A DNA stretch of 5,072 bases from contig DAOWOF010000177.1 in assembly GCA_030642205.1 (NCBI GenBank), forward strand, positions 1 through 5,072, in the 5' to 3' direction. Both the position numbers and the translations under genes were made by a program. Source of the stretch: Desulfobacteraceae bacterium (GTDB lineage: Bacteria > Desulfobacterota > DSM-4660 > Desulfatiglandales > Desulfatiglandaceae). Under the pieces are notes generated by a model. The model was not told the origin of the DNA and did not search any database. It saw nothing but the letters and a program-made list of their open reading frames with translations. Positions 1-5,072 of the stretch are shown here, piece after piece; within the stretch, counting starts at the first letter, position 1; each line of letters starts with the position of its first letter.

Positions 1-33
1 GCATTAATTTTTTTGGCTTTAGCGGAGGGATAA
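1..33 (+). CDS. trbC: C-terminal end of a probable TrbC/VirB2-family pilin (5' truncated)
   Basis: Frame 1 from the window edge reads ten residues, ALIFLALAEG, followed by TAA at 31-33 and a second in-register TAA at 34-36. The segment is hydrophobic, as expected for the end of the second membrane helix of a VirB2/TrbC pilin, and it lies 7 bases before trbD, where trbC sits in trb operons. The identification rests mostly on position: ten residues are too few to recognise a family. The alternative is any other membrane protein ending here. Confidence 0.5.
   Translation, partial: ALIFLALAEG
24..28 (+). promoter_or_regulatory. Ribosome binding site for trbD
   Basis: GGAGG lies inside the last codons of the upstream gene, 12 bases before the ATG at 41. 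The spacing is rather long, but no other good Shine-Dalgarno sequence is present. The overlap with the end of the preceding gene suggests translational coupling. Confidence 0.5.
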
Positions 34-40
34 TAACAGG

Positions 41-280
41 ATGAATATCCCTATATATACAGGTTTGACAGAACGGATAATGCTGGGGGGAATACCTAGG
101 AATATTGCTATATTAGGGGCGACAATTGCTCTTGCTGTGGTGTTGGGATTACAGAGAATAGCTGCAATACCAATAATTATCATAGCCTATTATATCCTGC
201 TGTTTCTCTATAAGGCAGATTCATATTTTATAGAAATTATACTGAAGCATATAAATGAAGACGATATATTATTTCCTTAA
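41..280 (+). CDS. trbD: TrbD/VirB3-family inner-membrane T4SS protein
   Basis: This 79-residue protein matches the VirB3/TrbD family, small inner-membrane subunits that work with the VirB4/TrbE ATPase in pilus assembly and DNA transfer. The N-terminal stretch IPIYTGLTERIMLGGIPRN (residues 3-21) has the family layout: a proline/tyrosine start and a GGIPRN turn leading into the membrane. Two hydrophobic segments follow, about residues 22-37 and 43-57, separated by a short LQRIAA loop. A short acidic tail (NEDD, about residues 72-75) ends the protein. It is somewhat shorter than RP4 TrbD (about 100 residues) but complete by layout. The gene sits between the trbC-like end and trbE, the canonical order. 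The family call is confident; the symbol follows the Trb character of its neighbours. Confidence 0.88.
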   Translation: MNIPIYTGLTERIMLGGIPRNIAILGATIALAVVLGLQRIAAIPIIIIAYYILLFLYKADSYFIEIILKHINEDDILFP

Positions 281-307
281 ACAGGCATAGGTTTTGCCTT
301 TGCGTAT

Positions 308-312
308 AAGGA
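308..312 (+). promoter_or_regulatory. Ribosome binding site that fixes the trbE start
   Basis: AAGGA lies 8 bases before the ATG at 321. The same frame is also open from a TTG at 294, but that codon would place this site inside the coding region and is preceded by nothing comparable. The site therefore favours the ATG at 321. Confidence 0.65.
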
Positions 313-320
313 TAGACATT

Positions 321-2702
321 ATGTTTAATTTGGCAGAGTATAAAGAACCGTCTCGTCTGTGTCACAGACTTCCCTGGGCAATATTTATAGAGAAAGGCAT
401 TATCCTGAACAAGGTCGGTTCATTTCAAACAACATCAGGATTCAGGGGGCCGGATCTTTATTCATCTACAGAAGAAGAACTGGATGCAATTTCAGCGCAG
501 ATCAATAATGCCTTTAAGCGCCTGGGGTCTGGATGGAGCTATTTTATAGAGAGTCAACGCCGGGAGATCAGCGAATATTCGGACTCGAATTTACCTGATC
601 TGGCAAGCCGATTGATTGACCAGGAAAGAAAGGAAATCTTTCTGGGTCATAAAAACTATTCAAGTGATTTTTTCCTTACCTTTATCTACCTTCCACAAAC
701 CGAAAACATAAATCGACTGGGCAAGCATTTTTTTTCAACCGATAAACAATCTAATATAGATTATTCTAAAGACCTGGAATATTTTCTCAGTGAGACCAAT
801 AAAATCCAGGACATCCTTAAAAACCTCTTTCCTTTTACCAGAAATCTGAACGACAGTGAAACCCTGTCCTATCTGCATTCATGTGTCTCAACAAAAAAGC
901 ACAGGATTATTGCGCCTGATTTTCCGATTTTTTTAGACAGTATTATTACAGACCAGGCCCTGGAAGGCGGAATAAATCCCAAACTAGGAGATCATTACCT
1001 GAAAATCATTTCTATAAATGGCTTTCCTGCCAATTCCTATCCTCAAATAATCAGCGATCTTGACAAGGTTTCCTGTGAATACAGATGGATGACCAGGTTC
1101 ATATGTCTGGATAAATCAGAAAGCATCAAGGAAGTCCGTAAATATTCAAAAAAATGGTTTGCAAAACGAAAATCTATAATTTCCCTGGTTAAAGAAGCCT
1201 TTACAAATGAGCAATCAGATATAGGCGACGACTCGGATGCAACAAGAAAGGCAATGGAATGTGACGAGGCAGCGGATGCAATAGCATCTGGCGCTGTTTC
1301 CAGCGGATATTACACATCAACGATTGTCTTATGGGACAAAGACCAGGACAGGCTTCAGGAAAAAGTCAGGTTAATAGAGGCAGTTATTAATACAGCAGGG
1401 TTTTCAACTATCAACGAGACATTCAATGCAGTGCAGGCATGGTTTGGCACAATACCAGGCCATGTATGGAGCAATGTCAGACGCCCCTTGATGACATCCT
1501 TGAATTTGGCGCATCTCATCCCCTTGTCTACGGACTGGCTGGGGAAAGAACAAAACGAGCATTTAAAAGGGCCTCCCCTATTCTACGCAAACACAGATGA
1601 AGACGTGCCATTCAGGTTTTCAAATCATGTAGGAGACGTTGGCCACACCATGATAGTAGGCCCAACCGGATCAGGAAAATCTGTCCTTCTGAATTTTATG
1701 GCTGCTCAATTCCTGAGATATCCTGACGCCAATGTCTATTTTTTTGACAAGGAGTATTCTGCGTATTGTTTGACCATGGCCACAGGAGGCAAGCATTATG
1801 ACCTGGGAACAGACCAGCAAACATCATTCCAGCCCTTAAAAAGCATAGATAATCTAATGGAAAGGGCATGGGCGCTGGAATGGATACAAGGCCTGCTAAG
1901 CCAGGAGAAAATAGAGATTGGACCAGGTGTAAAAAAAGAATTATGGGATTCACTGTCAAATCTGGCAGCCTCGCCGGAAAAACAACGAACAATTACAGGA
2001 TTAACAACCCTCATACAGAGCGATGAACTCAGACAGGCGCTGGAAATCTATACAATAAGCGGAGCATACGGATATCTTCTGGATTCCGACACAGACGATA
2101 TGCAGACTGCTAAATGGCAATGTTTTGAAATGGATTTCATTATAAAATATTTCCAGAATGCAGTGGCTCCTGTATTGACATATTTGTTTCATCAACTGGA
2201 TTTAAGGTTTACCGGAAAGCCAACAATGCTGATCCTGGACGAGGCATGGCTTTTTCTGGATAATCCGGTTTTTGGACCAAAAATAAAAGACTGGCTTAAG
2301 ACATTGCGGAAAAAAAACGTCTCAGTGATTTTCGCAACACAAAGCCTCTCTGATATAATGGAAAGTTCAATTATCTCAACCATTATTGAGTCATGTCCAA
2401 CAAGGATATTCCTTCCAAACAAAAAGGCTTTTGAAAAAAGCATACGCCAGCAATACCTTGATTTCGGATTAAATGAACGTCAATTAGAGATCCTGGCATA
2501 CAGCATTCCAAAACAGGAATATTATTGTCAGTCATCAGAAGGGAACCGAAAATTCAAACTGGAGCTAAAGGATAAAACATTGGCCCTGTGCGGTTCCAGT
2601 TCACAGAAAGACATCAGGAAAATGAAGGCCCTGAAAAAAGAAAATCAAGACAATAACAGGCTTGTCAATGACTTTTTAAAGTATAAAAACGTGGCGGGGT
2701 AG
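321..2702 (+). CDS. trbE: TrbE/VirB4-family conjugal transfer ATPase
   Basis: This 793-residue cytoplasmic/inner-membrane ATPase is expected to energise pilus biogenesis and substrate passage through the T4SS. The N-terminal CagE/TrbE/VirB domain begins with a TrbE-like signature: LPWAIF at residues 17-22, ILNKVGSFQTTSGFRGPDL at 28-46, then NNAFKRLGSGWSYFIE. A mid-region motif GYYTSTIVLWD starts at residue 329. A conserved stretch with PGHVWSNVRRPL and TSLNLAHLIPLS precedes the C-terminal RecA-like domain. That domain has Walker A GPTGSGKS (447-454), Walker B MLILDE (636-641), FATQS (671-675) and CPTRIFLPN (692-700), so all nucleotide-binding motifs look intact. The length is slightly below RP4 TrbE (about 850). 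I chose the ATG at 321 over the TTG at 294 because of the AAGGA at 308-312 and because family N-termini begin shortly before the LPW motif. trbF follows after only 5 bases, suggesting coupled translation. Confidence 0.97.
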   Translation: MFNLAEYKEPSRLCHRLPWAIFIEKGIILNKVGSFQTTSGFRGPDLYSSTEEELDAISAQINNAFKRLGSGWSYFIESQRREISEYSDSNLPDLASRLIDQERKEIFLGHKNYSSDFFLTFIYLPQTENINRLGKHFFSTDKQSNIDYSKDLEYFLSETNKIQDILKNLFPFTRNLNDSETLSYLHSCVSTKKHRIIAPDFPIFLDSIITDQALEGGINPKLGDHYLKIISINGFPANSYPQIISDLDKVSCEYRWMTRFICLDKSESIKEVRKYSKKWFAKRKSIISLVKEAFTNEQSDIGDDSDATRKAMECDEAADAIASGAVSSGYYTSTIVLWDKDQDRLQEKVRLIEAVINTAGFSTINETFNAVQAWFGTIPGHVWSNVRRPLMTSLNLAHLIPLSTDWLGKEQNEHLKGPPLFYANTDEDVPFRFSNHVGDVGHTMIVGPTGSGKSVLLNFMAAQFLRYPDANVYFFDKEYSAYCLTMATGGKHYDLGTDQQTSFQPLKSIDNLMERAWALEWIQGLLSQEKIEIGPGVKKELWDSLSNLAASPEKQRTITGLTTLIQSDELRQALEIYTISGAYGYLLDSDTDDMQTAKWQCFEMDFIIKYFQNAVAPVLTYLFHQLDLRFTGKPTMLILDEAWLFLDNPVFGPKIKDWLKTLRKKNVSVIFATQSLSDIMESSIISTIIESCPTRIFLPNKKAFEKSIRQQYLDFGLNERQLEILAYSIPKQEYYCQSSEGNRKFKLELKDKTLALCGSSSQKDIRKMKALKKENQDNNRLVNDFLKYKNVAG

Positions 2703-2707
2703 AAAAA

Positions 2708-3370
2708 ATGAATTTTAAGCCGGATTCAATAGAAACACCTTATATGAGGGCGCGCCAGGAATATGATGATCTTATTGGCGGAGCAAGAGTACAGGCCAGA
2801 AACTGGAGAATGGCCTCCTTCATCTTGATGCTGGTTTTATCTATTGCCATTATAGGCATGATATATCAATCAACCAGGGCAACGATCCTGCCTTATATTG
2901 TTGAGGTCAACAAAATGGGGTCTGTAAGGATGGTAGGCAGGGTTGATAACACAAAATACAGGCCGACAGAGGCCGCAAAAAAGCATTTTGTGAACAAGTT
3001 TGTGTTTTTAATAAGGGGGATTTCATCAGATCCAGTAGTGTTGAAAAAAAACTTTCTCTCAGCATATAATTATGTAACCACAAGCGGTCGTCAGATTCTA
3101 AATGATTATGCCAAGGAATATGACCCGTTTTTAAAGATTAAAACATTACGTGTTTCAGTTGAACTAACAAATATCGTTAAAATAAACAAGAACAGCTATC
3201 AGGTGCAATGGATTGAAAAAGTATATAGCAAAAACGGAGGCCTTTTAGAGACAAACAACTATCTGGCAGTATTTAATACGATTATACAAAAGCCAAAAAA
3301 TGAAACCATCTTATTGGCAAATCCTTTAGGAATATTTATTGATTTTTTCAATATAACCAAACAGGCCTGA
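2708..3370 (+). CDS. trbF: TrbF/VirB8-family T4SS assembly protein
   Basis: This 220-residue bitopic inner-membrane protein belongs to the VirB8/TrbF family, whose periplasmic NTF2-like domain helps nucleate channel assembly and contacts VirB4, VirB9 and VirB10. The cytoplasmic N-terminus has the TrbF-type pattern ETPYMRARQEYDDLIGG...QARNWR (residues 9-34). One membrane helix follows at about 36-53, then the periplasmic domain from about 60 onward. Near the C-terminus, WIEKVYSKNGG and ANPLGIFIDFFN contain the VirB8 NPxG motif (N205-G208), known in the family for its role in subunit contacts. Length fits the family (about 220-260). The ATG at 2708 is 5 bases after the trbE stop. A GGGG at 2696-2699 inside the end of trbE is the only ribosome-binding candidate, so translation is probably coupled to trbE. 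The gene directly follows trbE, as in RP4. Confidence 0.95.
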   Translation: MNFKPDSIETPYMRARQEYDDLIGGARVQARNWRMASFILMLVLSIAIIGMIYQSTRATILPYIVEVNKMGSVRMVGRVDNTKYRPTEAAKKHFVNKFVFLIRGISSDPVVLKKNFLSAYNYVTTSGRQILNDYAKEYDPFLKIKTLRVSVELTNIVKINKNSYQVQWIEKVYSKNGGLLETNNYLAVFNTIIQKPKNETILLANPLGIFIDFFNITKQA

Positions 3371-3371
3371 C

Positions 3372-3378
3372 AAGGAGG
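3372..3378 (+). promoter_or_regulatory. Strong ribosome binding site for trbG
   Basis: AAGGAGG, a near-perfect Shine-Dalgarno sequence, lies 7 bases before the ATG at 3386. It is the strongest such site in the window and supports the short N-terminus of TrbG, which begins directly with its signal sequence. Confidence 0.85.
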
Positions 3379-3385
3379 CAAGACC

Positions 3386-4402
3386 ATGTTTAAACTATTA
3401 TATTTGTTTATTTTGTTTGCTGGCTGCGCTCATGCGCCTGACAAGCTGATTAGTGATTATAAACAGGCAAATATGATTGAAGAGCCGGATCCAGCGGCCT
3501 TGTCAGTCCCGGTTGTTAAAAGGCTTGATAAAGAAATATCTATTGAAAACCAGATACGAAAAATTGAACAAAACGAGCCGACAAAAAAATACTCGACGCC
3601 TGCGGTCATAGACATGGCAAACAAAAGGGCAGCCTTAAAACCAACGAGCGATAAATTTTTCAACGCCATCACTGTATATGATTATCTCCCTGGCGTATTA
3701 TATCAAGTCTATTCCTCACCCTCGCATATAACAGATATAATGCTGCAAGAGGGGGAGGAGCTTACAACAGAACCAGGAGCAGGCGACACTCTAAGGTGGA
3801 AAATAGGGACAACCACCAGCGGGATTGGCAGAAAAAAAAGAACACATATCCTGATAAAACCAACTACGCCTAAATTACACACAAACCTGATAATAACAAC
3901 AACAAAACACGTCTATCATCTGGAAATCCAGAGCTACAAAAAAACATATATGTCTGCAATTTCATGGAATTATCCTGAAGATGAATTCAATATAATGCAG
4001 TCCCGGAATATCTACAGAAAAAAAAGAGCGGCACAGGTGATCGGGAACATAGCAATTGCAGATCTTGATTTTAATTATCAGATAGAAGGCAATGCTAAAT
4101 GGAAGCCGATAAGGGTTTTCAACGACGGGAAAAAAACATATGTGAAATTCCCTGACAGCGTAAAGTTTGCCGAGATACCGCCCCTGTTCATATTATCACA
4201 GAGCAATAAGGCTCAGATTGTGAACTATAGATACAAAAATAATTATTATATAGTGGATCGGCTATTTGACGCCGCAGTGCTTCAAATAGGAGAAATAAAA
4301 CAAGAGAAAGTCTTTATATTTAAAAACAAACAAAAAAACCATCCAGCAATAACAAGCAGATACCTCAGCAATTTACAAAAAAGACGTAATTCCTGTAGAT
4401 AA
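3386..4402 (+). CDS. trbG: TrbG/VirB9-family core-complex protein with lipoprotein-type signal
   Basis: This 338-residue protein belongs to the VirB9/TrbG/CagX family, a component of the T4SS core complex at the outer membrane. The N-terminus is a short export signal: K3, a hydrophobic run at 4-12, then FAGC with Cys14. A proline at residue 18 argues against signal peptidase I cutting after AHA, so lipidation at Cys14 is likely. An acidic/basic linker (about 20-85) leads to the N-terminal VirB9 domain: FFNAITVYDYLPGVLYQVY (91-109), AGDTLRWKIG (132-141), HILIKP (154-159), TNLIITT (166-172) and YMSAISWNYP (188-197). After a basic linker (about 205-217) comes the C-terminal domain with YQIEG...WKPIRVFNDGKKTYVKFP (231-256) and PPLFIL (265-270), ending in IVDRLFDAAVLQIG. 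A basic tail of about 25 residues ends with Cys337 next to last. Strong AAGGAGG precedes the ATG. The lipid signal is unusual for TrbG, which normally partners a separate lipoprotein. Confidence 0.95.
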   Translation: MFKLLYLFILFAGCAHAPDKLISDYKQANMIEEPDPAALSVPVVKRLDKEISIENQIRKIEQNEPTKKYSTPAVIDMANKRAALKPTSDKFFNAITVYDYLPGVLYQVYSSPSHITDIMLQEGEELTTEPGAGDTLRWKIGTTTSGIGRKKRTHILIKPTTPKLHTNLIITTTKHVYHLEIQSYKKTYMSAISWNYPEDEFNIMQSRNIYRKKRAAQVIGNIAIADLDFNYQIEGNAKWKPIRVFNDGKKTYVKFPDSVKFAEIPPLFILSQSNKAQIVNYRYKNNYYIVDRLFDAAVLQIGEIKQEKVFIFKNKQKNHPAITSRYLSNLQKRRNSCR

Positions 4403-4407
4403 GGGGA
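4401..4407 (+). promoter_or_regulatory. Ribosome binding site for trbI, overlapping the trbG stop
   Basis: AAGGGGA overlaps the trbG TAA (4400-4402) and lies 6 bases before the ATG at 4414. An earlier ATG at 4409 reads only ATG AAA TGT TAA, so the ATG at 4414 is the usable start. The overlap with the upstream stop suggests coupled translation of trbG and trbI. Confidence 0.7.
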
Positions 4408-4413
4408 TATGAA

Positions 4414-5072
4414 ATGTTAAAGGTTTCAACTTCATTGCCTAAAATAAAAAAAATTAAAAAATCCCTTGTTATAATAACTGCCTTATTCCTGTTTATACTT
4501 TTGGTTTTTTCAATGGGCATATTAAAGGGCGCGGCAAAAACCAATACAAAGGATGAACAGGAAAAACCGATACCAACGGATAATAGATTAAATCTTGTAT
4601 CATTTAACGAGTTACCCGAAAACTATTCAAAGATAGAAGAAGATCCTCCGCCAATCAGCCTCCCACAAAAAAACCTTGCTCCTGACCTAAGCCCAAACAG
4701 GCCGGAGAACATCAAGGCCGATCCGGAACAAGGCAAACTAAAAGAAAAGGCCTTGAACTCAAATATATTCTTTAACACGGAAAATAAAAACACAGGCCTG
4801 TATAATGAGGCGCAGAGACATCATTATGCCCACCCATCAGATGACAGGACCTTTGAGATGATGGGAAAAGCGCTTGAATGCGCCCAGCCAGGCAACCGGT
4901 CTGAAACCAGAATAAATCAGCAAAACAAGCAGCAATATCTGGATAAAAAAATGAATGACGCAAGCCCTGTATACCTGAACCACAGGATACAGGAGCCCTT
5001 ATCTCCATATCAAATAATGGCTGGAACCGTATTGCCCGCTGTGCTTATCACAGGCATTAATTCAGATTTACC
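4414..5072 (+). CDS. trbI: TrbI/VirB10-family core-complex protein (3' truncated by window end)
   Basis: An open frame of 219 full codons runs to the window end without a stop. TrbI/VirB10 proteins span from the inner membrane to the outer-membrane pore and transmit energy-driven changes through the core complex. The layout fits: a lysine-rich cytoplasmic N-terminus (KIKKIKK, 10-16), one membrane helix at about 18-37, then a low-complexity periplasmic linker with a proline cluster (EDPPPISLP, about 76-84). NQQNKQQYLDKK (about 168-179) and the family hallmark SPYQIMAGTVLPAVLITGINSDL (197-219) follow; the latter opens the C-terminal VirB10 barrel domain, which continues outside the window. Full-length family members run about 400-480 residues, so roughly half is present. 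The gene starts 11 bases after trbG. In RP4, trbH lies between these two genes; here there is none. Confidence 0.93.
   Translation, partial: MLKVSTSLPKIKKIKKSLVIITALFLFILLVFSMGILKGAAKTNTKDEQEKPIPTDNRLNLVSFNELPENYSKIEEDPPPISLPQKNLAPDLSPNRPENIKADPEQGKLKEKALNSNIFFNTENKNTGLYNEAQRHHYAHPSDDRTFEMMGKALECAQPGNRSETRINQQNKQQYLDKKMNDASPVYLNHRIQEPLSPYQIMAGTVLPAVLITGINSDL

Noticed and set aside
291..313. Possible promoter in the trbD-trbE gap (TTGCCT and TATAAG-like words)
   Set aside because: The two words are only a few bases apart, far from the roughly 17-base spacing needed; A+T-rich DNA gives such words by chance.
294..320. TTG at 294 as the trbE start, adding nine residues
   Set aside because: No ribosome binding site of note precedes it, while AAGGA is well placed for the ATG at 321 and the TrbE N-terminal motif needs no extra residues.
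1696..2443. Several antisense open frames of 64-98 codons within trbE
   Set aside because: They lie inside the well-supported TrbE ATPase domain, show no recognisable domain, and are typical non-coding open frames opposite a real gene.
3457..3672. Antisense open frame of 71 codons opposite trbG
   Set aside because: It overlaps a strongly supported TrbG coding region and has no recognisable motif.
4409..4420. ATG at 4409 as a start or a tiny leader peptide
   Set aside because: It encodes only three residues before TAA; the ATG at 4414 opens the full trbI frame with proper spacing from AAGGGGA.
4772..5008. Antisense open frame of 78 codons near the right edge
   Set aside because: The + strand here encodes TrbI with clear family motifs; the antisense frame is compositionally odd (many Cys, His, Phe) and resembles nothing known.
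1..5072. Novel defence system, CRISPR array, retron, insertion sequence or structured RNA
   Set aside because: Nearly every base is accounted for by recognisable T4SS genes with short gaps; no direct repeats, reverse transcriptase, transposase or extended RNA-like structure was seen by eye.

Overview
The window is an internal segment of a conjugative (mating-pair-formation) type IV secretion operon of the Trb/P-type. All genes lie on the + strand and are tightly packed. In order they are: the last codons of a probable trbC/virB2 pilin gene (1-33), trbD/virB3 (41-280), trbE/virB4 (321-2702), trbF/virB8 (2708-3370), trbG/virB9 (3386-4402), and the first 219 codons of trbI/virB10 (from 4414, running off the right edge). 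Gaps between genes are 7, 40, 5, 15 and 11 bases, and there is no gene-free stretch over 40 bases. No terminator, convincing promoter, tRNA, insertion sequence, CRISPR array, attachment site or origin is visible, so these genes are probably transcribed from a promoter upstream of the window.

Together the products would build most of the trans-envelope channel. TrbC supplies pilin subunits, TrbD and the TrbE ATPase form the inner-membrane energising module, and TrbF is the periplasmic/inner-membrane scaffold. TrbG and TrbI form the core that connects the inner and outer membranes. The relaxase, the coupling protein (TraG/VirD4), the TrbB/VirB11 ATPase, and TrbJ and TrbL are not in the window and would be expected nearby. 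The system probably belongs to an integrative conjugative element or a plasmid; which one cannot be decided from 5 kb.

The host must be Gram-negative (diderm), because VirB9- and VirB10-type core proteins and an outer-membrane lipoprotein signal are encoded. The DNA is A+T-rich, with heavy use of ATA isoleucine codons and many A8/T8 runs. The proteins differ clearly in surface sequence from the well-known RP4 and Ti Trb proteins but keep the family motifs. An anaerobic proteobacterium-like lineage such as Desulfobacterota is a guess from composition only.

No new kind of system was found. The most notable points are that no trbH lies between trbG and trbI while TrbG itself carries a lipoprotein-type signal, that trbJ-trbK-trbL are not inserted between trbE and trbF (RP4-like rather than Ti-like order), and that the truncated trbI is easily missed because it has no stop codon in the window.
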